From the NCBI GenBank assembly GCA_030057655.1, contig JASGUQ010000031.1, positions 111,846 to 175,845 of the forward strand: 64,000 nucleotides of DNA. Reading direction: 5' to 3'. How positions within the stretch are numbered: position 1 is the stretch's first letter; each line of letters begins with the position of its first letter. The position numbers were made by a program, and so were the translations under genes. The stretch is from Bacillota bacterium (lineage in GTDB: Bacteria; Bacillota; Clostridia; Christensenellales; Aristaeellaceae). The notes under the pieces were generated by a model, which was given only the letters and a program-made list of their open reading frames with translations, did no database searches and was not told where the DNA came from. Below, piece after piece: positions 34,901 to 42,365 of the stretch.

Positions 34901-37324
34901 TATGCCGCCACCGTGGTTTACGGGCAAAACGGCGTGCTCAGCGACCCTGTGTCCGGTCGCGGGGCTGAGGTATATGGCAGCGATCAGCAGGTGCATTTTA
35001 CCAACACCAGGGAGGAAAAATCCGCCCTCAGGGTCAGCAAACTGCTCAGCCATGAAGCGGGCAGCACCCCGCCGGACGCGCAGTTTACCTTCCTGCTGAC
35101 GGTAAACGGCAAGCCCTACCGCAACCAGGAATATGCGCGATTTGGCGCCAGCGGCACGGAAATCCTGAACACGGTGGAGGTAAACGGCGTTCCAACCTCC
35201 CGCCCCTGGACAACGGACAACGAAGGCTACTTTACTTTAAAGGCAGATGAGCAAGCCGTCTTTGAATGGCTGGGCGCAGGCAACAACTATGAGATTTTGG
35301 AAAGCACACCGCCCAAAGGCTTTTCCCAGCTAAGCCCGGCCGAGGGCCAAAGCATCATGGGCACCATGAGTCAAAAAGGCGAGGAAGCTGTCTTCACCAA
35401 CATGTACCGCGATCCTTCCAGCGCCACATCCGAATTGGTTGTCCGCAAGAGCCTTCAGGTCCCCGCTTCTCTGAAAACCTTCCCCGCTGAAACCTTTACT
35501 TTTAAGGTAACAATCGCAGGGCAGGCTTACGCCAACGCTCCTTATTCCCTGTACAATGAAACGGGCGCTCTGGTATCTGAAAACAACCTGACGGGTTCTG
35601 GCGGAGAAATCCAGCTTCTTGGCAAACAGTATGCTGTGCTGAAAAACCTGCCTGTGGATGTGGATTACACGGTAGAAGAAGTCCTGGCAGCAGGCAGCGC
35701 CTATGAATTAATCACTTCAAACGGTGCGCAGGGCGCTACTGTGCAAGGCAGTGCCGAAGCAAGCTTTGTAAACGGCTTGACCAGCCTGCAGGTTGGAAAA
35801 CGTGTTACAAGCGATCCGGGCTTAACACCACCTGATACACAGTTCACTTTTGTGCTGACCTTGAACGGCAACGCCGCCGCCAGAACACCCTACTGGCTCT
35901 ATAACCTGACGGGCGAAAAAATGGGCGAAGGCAGCACCGGTGAAAACGGCAGTTTCACCCTGAAAAAAGACCAGTACGCTGTGTTCTTTGGCTTGCTCAA
36001 GGGCGCCAATTATCAGGTGGCAGAGCAGCCGCAGCAAAACTACACCCAGACAGCCCCTCAGAACAACCTGGGTTTCCAGGGCGCCGTCTCTTTTGCGGAC
36101 AACAAGCTGGTGTTTGAAAACGCCTATTCTCCTCTATATGGCCTGTGGGTCAGCAAAGATGTGGTGGACGCCAACAACGTCATCGTCAGCGACACCCGTG
36201 AATTCAACTTCCTTGTGAAGGTGGATGGGCAGCCCTTGCTCAACAAGGACTACACTGTCTGCCTGAACGATACCCAAACCCGGGTAAAAAACACCGGAAG
36301 TACCGGCATTCTGCAATTTTCAGCCGGTCAGCGTGCCTACCTGGGGCAAATAGGAAACAAGGCCTATACCGTGGAAGAGGTGAATGTTCCTGCGGTCTAC
36401 ACCCCCATTACCGGCTCTGTTTCAGGCAGAATTACCAATGCAGATGCCTCTGTAAACATGGTCAACATGATTCCCCCTGCGGAAGAAATGTACGGTGACC
36501 TGGTCATCACAAACACTGTGATCGGCGGCGACCCGGACACGAGTTTTACCTATCATATTGAAGCGGACGACAAGGGCCTGAACGGTACCTTTGGCGATGT
36601 AACCTTTGTGGATGGGAAAGCGACCGTGACCTTGAAATCCGGTGAAAGCGTCAACATTGTGGGCATTCTGAAGGGGACAAAACTGACCGTGACCCAGGAA
36701 GAAAACAGCCTGTATTCTACCGCGGTCAACAAAGTAGCCGCTTTCACCTACAACTGCGCAATTGAAGGCGGGAAAACGATCGCCAAGGGCACCAACCCAA
36801 GGGCCGATTATGTGAACACCCGTGTCAAGACGCCGGGCACAAGTTCCCCCACCTACCCGACGCTTCATGTCCGGCTGCCTGTTTTCAAAAAGCTTCAAAA
36901 CGGCACGCTGAAAGGCGGGGAATTTACCTTCCAACTCAAAGACAAGCAGGGCAAAGTAATTGCCAAAGCGACCAACGCTGCCGATGGCACCGTCACCTTC
37001 CCTGATCGCACCTACAGCAAGGAAGTGATCAACTGGATGTACACCATCCATGAAGTACAGGGCAATGACCCCAGGGTGATCTATGACAGCAGCGTTTACA
37101 CGGTTTATGTTACTTCCAAAGCGGTCAACGGCCAGCTTGAAGCAACGGTGAACGTCCTGAAGGATGGTATGCCCTATGCCGGCAATATGACATTTGTGAA
37201 CACCCGGAAGATGCCTTCAACCGGGGACAGTGTGTACCAGCATATGGCAATGTTGCTTGTTGTTTCTCTCCTGCTGCTGACCGGAGCCCAGGCGCTCAGC
37301 AGTAAGCGCCGGGAACATGACTGA
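28982..37324 (+). CDS. Giant sortase-type surface protein with tandem Cna-B-like domains
   Basis: A 2780-residue exported protein. A signal peptide (1-27, ending MLAQAGA) is followed by about 1000 residues of adhesin-like beta-rich sequence. From residue 1028 come about thirteen tandem modules starting near 1028, 1141, 1263, 1384, 1504, 1682, 1853, 2016, 2151, 2269, 2387, 2506 and 2631. Most open with a LxVSK-like strand, carry G.F.L..GQ.A.F in the middle and end in Y.V.E, as Cna-B/collagen-adhesin repeats do; these form internal Lys-Asn isopeptide bonds. The last module (FTFQLKDKQGKVIAKATN) resembles the FctA/Spy0128 pilin fold. The C-terminus has MPSTGD (from residue 2743), a membrane helix and KRREHD, a cell-wall sorting signal. 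The start is GTG after AGAGGAG; the upstream in-frame ATG at 28940 lies before the ribosome site. No sortase gene is in the window. Confidence 0.9.
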   Translation: MIFLKRHARLLLGILLALSFALPMLAQAGAIPPENYVDFEIFYVEYTQLDGTEKTRTNLDLVGDKKPTSQPVKYEVSLRTDRDIPAGEAQIKVPYALFKERSGADLLPAAIGVPQAPLESPVSPFNYTIVEENGVSYLLFSNTKPIAAGSNSSIQILYEINDMKTVDGTSWSIHPEVSILGEPLPTTAITGSFDTEAVLKSAVKRAYHQIDKQYYPELYTWNQVLAALNYPALQQPADFDSYKYVLWETRFDVVASQPWNLEITDSPALGGEVVGQVIKTGPLKTFQQGGTLLLNNKELYSLDTAQRVLYTVVRYPLANLTANGQYIEIPNTIRVKVTGVDDHIPQELTSNAAHTWEDYEWIYKGDDYYHEKSYPVSIEEGYYSVLKSRATMGEDMSLPSAWRVMSGAQGYDMAQSGKYGIVVVDDLHFIKSNVGAYRQMGPEDYYYKDIKFFIAENEIDIYEDAAVPVADGDPVTVSVMTADKPGLWQKVTDVPFQEVNTYQIPASYYGRGIYQVQAQHSTDRYSFELRMNMTTVLRASSPILNEFISNQQITECTVMNLMGEYILHPDGTTLYAPGNNDGLENLKDDVEAHDQAAYGGYLYREKETVRLTSIQGTNQTQKYVSAVQDSALARVKLTYSLIGSEGYDIYTQGIDFLKERGFDLNRGEVVFYDLLPLGIKMDPSAGTKAGIVNLGVNYQDSRSWQTKDVSLDYEVFDNFRDSGRQLVRFTLAYSGADPTGVYTPRTNVRQWYQAWGVQFGAYYDWEDHGIANGGTNISAFDTVERMIGSAYPDDGTGAPNGTEAYFYDINGDGVSPNHVIYAQAAHNINIAGAAISGIQKRVRADADLFSSPVIDTRVEVGKGYTYTLKVASSQDDLKSIVIFDRLEDAAPGADYWQGTFAGMDLNALKNKGIKPVVYYSSDRGQTVSLAAPGWVEASAWTGELSEVLAVAVDLSKKTDDTDFILKAGEAVSFGIRMTAPDHAAPEKKYAYNEVRFSSEKILSGGGVLPQPDIIGNQTTVELYRRAALSIEKRQVKAPEIYAEDAFTFTVLLDNKPLKDKTYLLFKDGQPVAGIHATDGYGQLKLSRGQKAVFDNLPEGAAYLVRENGYLQWLAQPSGEQAGTLQQGANEAVFDNTFLSLLYVEKKIVNAQSYMDADQLFTFTLALNGAAAAGVDYYLVPPGTSMTALLNVDGLTKQTTGDDGSFALKTGQRAVFAVLEGTQYTVQEINVPEGFLPLQASVAGQMGTGNVLATLTNEYIYKDLFVSKALVASEGITLPDDLAFTFHAKIAGAPQEVQYLLYQSKDDTVPVSGVLTAGADGSFTFSLMAGQQIRLIGLPKGASYEVTEEAHPDFRTTSTGAKGALPSNALSARAEFTNTYLYKNLEVSKALIGGTAADLLQDFTFVISVDGQAYANQAYRLYKDGVEETGSFVTDAEGKFVLKAGQTAAFEKLREGLAYTVREEPLAGYSQINPNSPDGYSGYIKTSPEHTKVSFTNASGSAGRTLLFNKHFYLEGASTEDVYRIYGTSYCRDPNTGIYSYNEFIFRILVNGQPLVDHPYTVYKADGTVLERKTGKEPFDPSVLDQQYYYYNPLPTMEGYFSLNWKDTAIFENLPEGASFSIQEYIPGDTGSYYNDSRSIYLNNSGYGWSWDQAEPANRGPVTGTISSTDLVSASVTNRGKRYWYMQTQKMFNGFDDPNEFWDYWRSLAEAPDEGSITYQMTLRDADGNLYMPEEGIIAWSQGYHFDTGDYVNEIYRADSKGRFVIAYKKNILRYQLTFRLPAGYDIKMEEIAAEPAEFMGSLVGTFALAEGQTQTGGYEYLKPDQDGFLPIGRSDLVSVSIHFLFFNQTIDETLTVSKQVVGGETDQDFGFTLKKSDPFVIGINSSATAYEVSQPTFSPCANTPFVRYDTDTDTPVLPGGALEYTDENGRFTLKHGEKAVFEVQGDGISPFLEQQIEVDARTRYRVTEDSYSEYAATVVYGQNGVLSDPVSGRGAEVYGSDQQVHFTNTREEKSALRVSKLLSHEAGSTPPDAQFTFLLTVNGKPYRNQEYARFGASGTEILNTVEVNGVPTSRPWTTDNEGYFTLKADEQAVFEWLGAGNNYEILESTPPKGFSQLSPAEGQSIMGTMSQKGEEAVFTNMYRDPSSATSELVVRKSLQVPASLKTFPAETFTFKVTIAGQAYANAPYSLYNETGALVSENNLTGSGGEIQLLGKQYAVLKNLPVDVDYTVEEVLAAGSAYELITSNGAQGATVQGSAEASFVNGLTSLQVGKRVTSDPGLTPPDTQFTFVLTLNGNAAARTPYWLYNLTGEKMGEGSTGENGSFTLKKDQYAVFFGLLKGANYQVAEQPQQNYTQTAPQNNLGFQGAVSFADNKLVFENAYSPLYGLWVSKDVVDANNVIVSDTREFNFLVKVDGQPLLNKDYTVCLNDTQTRVKNTGSTGILQFSAGQRAYLGQIGNKAYTVEEVNVPAVYTPITGSVSGRITNADASVNMVNMIPPAEEMYGDLVITNTVIGGDPDTSFTYHIEADDKGLNGTFGDVTFVDGKATVTLKSGESVNIVGILKGTKLTVTQEENSLYSTAVNKVAAFTYNCAIEGGKTIAKGTNPRADYVNTRVKTPGTSSPTYPTLHVRLPVFKKLQNGTLKGGEFTFQLKDKQGKVIAKATNAADGTVTFPDRTYSKEVINWMYTIHEVQGNDPRVIYDSSVYTVYVTSKAVNGQLEATVNVLKDGMPYAGNMTFVNTRKMPSTGDSVYQHMAMLLVVSLLLLTGAQALSSKRREHD
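32063..37203 (+). repeat. Tandem Cna-B-like repeat tract inside the adhesin gene
   Basis: About thirteen in-frame modules of roughly 110-180 codons. Modules 5 and 6 (from about 33493 and 34027) are longer and more divergent, with Tyr-rich inserts. Modules 8 and 10 open almost alike (SKLLSHEAGSTPPDAQFTF and GKRVTSDPGLTPPDTQFTF), pointing to duplication. Repeats have diverged at DNA level. Confidence 0.8.
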
Positions 37325-37342
37325 TTTTTAACACCGTTAAAG

Positions 37343-37381
37343 AAAAGGGGCTGCCGGATGACAAACGGCGGCTCCTTTTTT
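37343..37381 (+). terminator. Terminator of the adhesin gene
   Basis: AAAAGGGGCTGCCG (37343-37356) pairs with CGGCGGCTCCTTTT (37366-37379) with minor wobble, followed by TT. A further small inverted repeat GGTCACA/TGTGACC lies at about 37430-37454. Confidence 0.75.
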
Positions 37382-37571
37382 CAGCACTTTGAAAAAGAGG
37401 CAAGATGTTTGCAAGCAGCAGACGTTGAAGGTCACACTATGTTTGATTGTGACCGCCCATGAATGATGCAGATATAATTGCATCGTTTCGGTTGGCCGTT
37501 TATCGTCTTGTCGCATCCCCTGTCGTTTTATAAGCTAATGATATGCCCGCTGTTGTATTTTTGCTTGAATT

Positions 37572-37601
37572 TTGCACACGGATGTCAAATTTATGTATAC
37601 T
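37572..37601 (+). promoter_or_regulatory. Promoter of the alpha/beta hydrolase gene
   Basis: TTGCAC (37572-37577), 18-bp spacer, TATACT (37596-37601), 36 nt before the ATG. Confidence 0.6.
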
Positions 37602-37637
37602 ATGTTAGAATGTTCCGCGCGTGTTAAGGAGGTTAGT

Positions 37638-38747
37638 ATGAGTTTAACTAAAAGACGCCCCACATTTCTGCGTTTTCTGATCTGTCTGGTCATCGGTTTG
37701 GGCCTTGCTTTTGGCTTTTTATTGTTTGCCAACCCCTATTATGAAGGTTTTTTAGGCAAACCCATGCTGCGCAGCGGCTACTTTACCGTTGCGGCCATTG
37801 CGGGTCTGGTCATCGCCCTGTTTTTGCTTTTCCCCACAAGGAAGCCGATGCGCCTGTTTAAATGGATCGGCAGGCTTCTTACGATGTTTGTTGTTGTCGT
37901 TTTGATTTTTGTAGTTGGAGCCATTTTGGAAGTTCAAAACGACATGATGTTCTACCCTGGTATTTCTGATCTGCAGGGCGAGGCAAAGCTGCAATCAGAA
38001 CCTATGGTCGAGGAAGTCAGCATTAAGTCAGGAAATACCACCTATCATGGCTACATGTACAGGCGCGAAGCGATCAAGTCGCCGCTGCTGATCTACTTTG
38101 GCGGCAACGCAGAGATCGCGGCAAGCTATATGAGCAGCCTGGTTACCTATTCAAAGGATCAGTATCTTGCGAAAAATTATCACCATCTTGTTGTGGACTA
38201 TCCCGGCTACGCCAAAAGCGGCGGCACCCCCAATGAAGCCAGCCTCAAGGACATGGCAAAATCAACCATGGAGTATGCCTTGTCCCGGGAGGATGTGGAC
38301 CATGATAAGATCGTCCTGATGGGCTGGAGCCTGGGGACAGGGTCCGCTGCCTACCTGGCAAGCGAGTATGATGCTGCCGGTTTGATTCTTCTGGCGCCCT
38401 TCTACAACGGAACCACCCTGGTCAATGGATTTATCCATGACCAGATGGATATACCGGACAGGTTCTATACAAATCTTCCCACCTTGCTTGTGAGCAACAA
38501 GTTCCCCTCCGATGAATACGCGAAAAAGGCGGATGAGCCGACCCTCATCATCGCGGCAAGTAAGGATAGGATGATCAACCATGAACAGGCTGAGCGTTTA
38601 AGCCATGAGTTTAAAAATGTTCAGTACCACTTGGTTGAAGGCGCCCATTCCTCCGTCACGTATGAAACTGAGCCGCTCCAGATCATCGAAAACTTCTTGA
38701 CCGGCATTGTGAATCCGGGTGCTTCCCAGGCGCCCGCTCCGCAGTAA
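37638..38747 (+). CDS. Membrane-anchored alpha/beta hydrolase
   Basis: A 369-residue protein with three N-terminal membrane helices (about 12-32, 46-66, 78-98) and an alpha/beta hydrolase domain outside or at the membrane. The nucleophile elbow is GWSLG with Ser231; the likely acid is in ASKDRM and the His in EGAHSSV. Upstream, FGGNAE is the oxyanion region and DYPGYAKSGG a typical lid start. The family includes esterases and dipeptidyl-peptidase-like proteins; the substrate is unknown. The ATG at 37638 follows AAGGAGG. Confidence 0.85.
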   Translation: MSLTKRRPTFLRFLICLVIGLGLAFGFLLFANPYYEGFLGKPMLRSGYFTVAAIAGLVIALFLLFPTRKPMRLFKWIGRLLTMFVVVVLIFVVGAILEVQNDMMFYPGISDLQGEAKLQSEPMVEEVSIKSGNTTYHGYMYRREAIKSPLLIYFGGNAEIAASYMSSLVTYSKDQYLAKNYHHLVVDYPGYAKSGGTPNEASLKDMAKSTMEYALSREDVDHDKIVLMGWSLGTGSAAYLASEYDAAGLILLAPFYNGTTLVNGFIHDQMDIPDRFYTNLPTLLVSNKFPSDEYAKKADEPTLIIAASKDRMINHEQAERLSHEFKNVQYHLVEGAHSSVTYETEPLQIIENFLTGIVNPGASQAPAPQ

Positions 38748-38772
38748 ATCAACCCACGAATACCAAAACAGG

Positions 38773-38798
38773 GGGCTGCAGCAAAACTGCAGCCCTTT
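38773..38798 (+). terminator. Terminator after the alpha/beta hydrolase gene
   Basis: GGGCTGCAG (38773-38781) and CTGCAGCCC (38787-38795) form a perfect stem followed by TTT. Confidence 0.8.
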
Positions 38799-38877
38799 AA
38801 CTGTGGAAAACAACCATCACCAGATACATCGTCATTCAGGCGCGCGAAACGCGCGACCAGGAATTGGGTGTTTAGTG

Positions 38878-40698
38878 TTAAACGCTGTAGCTCTGCATAA
38901 ACACCATGGCGATCAGGGGTGTAAGTGCGAGGCCTGCCCAAAACCACCTTGCTTTTGACCTTTTTAAATCTGATTTGAAACTGTATATCATTTGGAGGAT
39001 CGGCGTTATTCCCAGTACCATGATCATTGCCGATTGAATCACCGCCACACTGCGCGTAATTCCGGAATTGAACCATAAAACGATCAGCGCCAAGGAAAAA
39101 AGAGAAATTCCTGCGGACAAGAGCAGTTTCTTGAGATCCGACGGTTTCCTGCGTATCCTCTTGATGATCAGGAAGACACTTCTAATCAGAAAAGCGGCCA
39201 AAGAAACAATGGTACCTATGATTAAGAACCAGGCAAAGATCAATTCCAAAAAAGAAAACCGCTCATAATCGCTTGTGAAAGATTCCAGTTTGCCCTCTTC
39301 CCCGAGGCGCACAGGAAAAAGCAAGCCGTTTTTGGAATCCTGCATATAGGTATGATCGTCAATTTGAATGATCTCCGCTCCGCCGGGCAAAGAAAATTTC
39401 CGGCTGTCCTCAGTGCCAGATACCGGCATCAGCCCGCTGATGTATTTATATATCCTGGCAAAGCCTTTCTCATAAGTTCTCTTGGGGAAATACATCCCGC
39501 TGATGTCTTTTGCCTTGCCCCCGGCAAGCAAATTGGCCTGCCCGAAGATGAGGGGATGAAGCCCGTAATTATACGCCATCTCCCCCTGCTCATTGCTCAT
39601 CACCGCCACGGCAGTCCTGTTTTCCTTGTCTATCCATAGGCTGGAAGTAAAGCCGATGGTGTTTCCTGCGTGCCCGTAGACGGTGTTGCCGTATTCAAGC
39701 GTCCATAAGCCATGGGCATTCCGGACCTTGTCTGAATTGCTGAAATAAAGGGTGGGCTCATAGAGTGCTTCAAGCGTGCCTGGGTCTTTGAACAACCGGC
39801 TGCTGTTGCCGGGGATCAAAGCCTCGGTGAATAAGTAAAAATCGGTCGCCGTGCCCGCTGCCGCACCTGCGGGGTACAGCAGCACATTGGAAATGTTGGG
39901 ACCAAAATCTTCTTTTTCCGTGTCAAAATACGAATAGGAGTGCATTTGGGCTCTTTTTTCTTTTACCCATGGATTGTCGCTCCAATCGGGCAAAAGCGCC
40001 GTGCGCTTCATCCCGAGCCGGTCAAAGATGTTTTTGTGCACATAGCCTGCAAATTCCTGTCCGGTGATGTTCTCAACCACAAAGGCGCCAAGAACTGTGC
40101 CCCAATTTGAATAAGCCGTTACCGTACCCGGCTCATATATTTGCGGCGGCATGGCGGAAATCAGCGCTTTGCTGAGGCTGTTATTTTGAATCACTTCAGG
40201 ATCGGTCGTTTCAACTGGATAAATCGTTTCCTGAAAACCTGCCTGGTGATTCATTAAGTCGATAAAGGAAATTTTATTTTCAAATTCTTTATTTTTAAGG
40301 AACTCTTCCGGCAAATAGTTTTCAATATCCTCATTCAAATCCAGCTTTCCTTCCTCATACAATTGCATTGCGCTGATCCAAACCAACAATTTGCTGACGG
40401 AGCCCCATTCAAAGACGCTGTCTTCATCGACCAAAATCCCGTTTTCAACATCGGTATGGCCGTAATCCTTTCTGATGATGAGCTGACCATCATCAAAAAC
40501 CGCAAAAGAAACGCCGGCGGTTCCGCTTTTCCTCTCCTCAATAAACGCATCCAGATCTGAATCCAGGTTTTCTCTGCTCAATAAAAAACCATTTGCCGGG
40601 GCATTCCCTTTTCCGTCTGCGGGAACTGCTGTTGCAGATGCTGTCCATTGGAATAAGATCATGATGACCGCCAAGATTGTTATTGTGAATTTTCTCAT
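38878..40698 (-). CDS. Serine hydrolase (beta-lactamase/PBP4* family) with C-terminal membrane helices
   Basis: A 606-residue protein. After a signal peptide (1-24) comes a class C beta-lactamase-like domain (about 45-410) with the SxxK nucleophile S100-V-S-K103, a YSN motif (TAYSNWG) and HAGNTIGF as the third motif. Residues from about 480 form five hydrophobic helices, a layout seen in self-anchored D-amino-acid-peptide hydrolases. It could act on peptidoglycan peptides or D-amino-acid antibiotics. The ATG at 40698 follows GAAGGAAGGTG and is preferred to the ATG at 40716, which overlaps that ribosome site. Confidence 0.87.
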   Translation of the reverse strand: MRKFTITILAVIMILFQWTASATAVPADGKGNAPANGFLLSRENLDSDLDAFIEERKSGTAGVSFAVFDDGQLIIRKDYGHTDVENGILVDEDSVFEWGSVSKLLVWISAMQLYEEGKLDLNEDIENYLPEEFLKNKEFENKISFIDLMNHQAGFQETIYPVETTDPEVIQNNSLSKALISAMPPQIYEPGTVTAYSNWGTVLGAFVVENITGQEFAGYVHKNIFDRLGMKRTALLPDWSDNPWVKEKRAQMHSYSYFDTEKEDFGPNISNVLLYPAGAAAGTATDFYLFTEALIPGNSSRLFKDPGTLEALYEPTLYFSNSDKVRNAHGLWTLEYGNTVYGHAGNTIGFTSSLWIDKENRTAVAVMSNEQGEMAYNYGLHPLIFGQANLLAGGKAKDISGMYFPKRTYEKGFARIYKYISGLMPVSGTEDSRKFSLPGGAEIIQIDDHTYMQDSKNGLLFPVRLGEEGKLESFTSDYERFSFLELIFAWFLIIGTIVSLAAFLIRSVFLIIKRIRRKPSDLKKLLLSAGISLFSLALIVLWFNSGITRSVAVIQSAMIMVLGITPILQMIYSFKSDLKRSKARWFWAGLALTPLIAMVFMQSYSV

Positions 40699-40846
40699 AT
40701 ATGCACCTTCCTTCAATAATAAAAGATGGTATCATATGAAAGAAAAAATGAAATGAAAACCATGTAAAATCAGCATTTTGAATCCAATCTTTTTGCCTTG
40801 CTTCATGGTAAAAGCACAGATGCTGAGGTTTAACTTGTCTATCGAC

Positions 40847-40877
40847 AAAAAAAGCGCCCCTGCTTTCACAGGGGCGC
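40847..40877 (-). terminator. Terminator of the carbohydrate importer operon
   Basis: On the minus strand GCGCCCCTG (40877-40869) and CAGGGGCGC (40862-40854) pair perfectly, followed by TTTTTTT (40853-40847). Confidence 0.85.
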
Positions 40878-40910
40878 CCGGATGAGAATCACTCACCCAT
40901 TTGAGGAGGC

Positions 40911-42305
40911 TTATTTGTCAGCGTAGAATGCGTCGACCTGCGCCTGAACATTGGCGATCACATCGCGTAATCCGCCGCCTTCAAGCTCAGCGATCATCAT
41001 CGGGATCAGGTCATCGGGGTTGCCGGTGCCTGTGCAGATTTCGGATGTGTACTTGTTCAGCACTGAATCCAAATAGGCCAGCTGATCTTCAATCTCGCTG
41101 CGATCAGGGGTGAAGCCGAGCAGCACAGAGGGGACCGCGGCGTCATTGACGCTCATGATGTTTTCAAAGATCGTGGGATCCTCAAAGCTGGGGGTCAGGA
41201 TGAAGTGGTTGCCCGAGGTGTAGCGGGGCCACGGCCAGGGCCTGTCCACAGCATACTGCTTGACCATGCCGTCATCGGTGTATTCGAAGTTGTCGCCTTC
41301 CAAGCCATAGGCCAGCATGTCGCGGAACTTGGTGTCGGTGTTGGCCAGCTGCAGCACTTCCATGGCTTTCTCAGGATTTTGGCAGCCGGAGGAAATGGAG
41401 TTGAGGGAACCCATGACAGAGTTGTTGGAGAAGATCGGGCCAACGAACCGGACGGTGATGCCAACCTCACCCATGATCTTCCAGGCATTGGGCCAGCCCT
41501 GGCTGACGGTGAAAGGCAGATCTGTCGGGGCTGTTGCAAGGGTCGCGGCGTCAGGATTGATCAGGCCTTCGTTAAACCACTTGTGCAGCAGACGGTAGAA
41601 GTCCCAGATCTCCTCCTGCTCAAACAGGGACACGACCTTGCGCTCTTGATCGTCATACCGCACGCCCAGAACACGGGGCAGACCCATGTTGTCATAATTG
41701 TCCAGCAGGAAGTTGCTGCCGCCCTTGGCCAGGTAGTAGGGATAGTTGATCCCCTGTTCCTTCATTGCTTTGAGCACCGGCTCAATCTTCTCAAAGGTGT
41801 TCAATTCGGTTACGTCGATGCCGGTCTTCTCGATCACGGAAGGTTGCCACACAAAGAAGTGCGCCATCGCGCTGTCCTTGTAGGTGGGGACGGCATAGAT
41901 CGCGCCATTCACAGTGACAGGGGCCCAGAGGCTCTCGGGCAGAACATCGGTCAAGGCCTTGTAGTTGGGCAGCAGGGGGGCAAGATCCATCAGGGCGCCT
42001 TTGCTGATGTCGTTGTACAGGGTATCGGATGCGCCGAAGAGGATGTCAACGGGCTCGCCGCCGTTGATGATGGCGTTGCGCTTTTCGCCGTAAGAGCCCC
42101 AGGAGAGGACTTCGACTTCCAGCTTCGCGCCGATTTTTTCCACCAGGTATTCATCGACTTTGGCTTTCCAGGCGTCATAGTTGTCCGGCATGCCGTTGCC
42201 GGGAACCACCCATTTGATGGTGGGCACGTCAGCCGCGAACACCGCGGCGGGGATCAGGCTTGCAAGCAGCAGGGCTGCCAGCAAAAGGGACAGGAGTTTT
42301 TTCAT
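40911..42305 (-). CDS. Carbohydrate-type ABC solute-binding protein (LipO/YtcQ-like)
   Basis: A 464-residue secreted protein; after the signal peptide comes VPTIKWVVPGNGMPDNYDAW, then WGSYGEKRNAIINGGEPVDI and a Trp/Tyr-rich C-terminal half with FTPDRSEIEDQLA, typical of the DUF3502-type LipO binding proteins. These serve LplB/LplC-type permeases for oligosaccharides. Although LipO is normally a lipoprotein, this one ends its signal peptide with AAVFAAD and has no cysteine there. It is the last gene of a three-gene operon, 61 nt after lplC-like, with AGGAGG before its ATG. Confidence 0.9.
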   Translation of the reverse strand: MKKLLSLLLAALLLASLIPAAVFAADVPTIKWVVPGNGMPDNYDAWKAKVDEYLVEKIGAKLEVEVLSWGSYGEKRNAIINGGEPVDILFGASDTLYNDISKGALMDLAPLLPNYKALTDVLPESLWAPVTVNGAIYAVPTYKDSAMAHFFVWQPSVIEKTGIDVTELNTFEKIEPVLKAMKEQGINYPYYLAKGGSNFLLDNYDNMGLPRVLGVRYDDQERKVVSLFEQEEIWDFYRLLHKWFNEGLINPDAATLATAPTDLPFTVSQGWPNAWKIMGEVGITVRFVGPIFSNNSVMGSLNSISSGCQNPEKAMEVLQLANTDTKFRDMLAYGLEGDNFEYTDDGMVKQYAVDRPWPWPRYTSGNHFILTPSFEDPTIFENIMSVNDAAVPSVLLGFTPDRSEIEDQLAYLDSVLNKYTSEICTGTGNPDDLIPMMIAELEGGGLRDVIANVQAQVDAFYADK

Positions 42306-42365
42306 AGGTAGACTTCCTCCTTTTTAATTCTCAATCCCATTCAGGGATTTGATTCGGTGTTTGTT

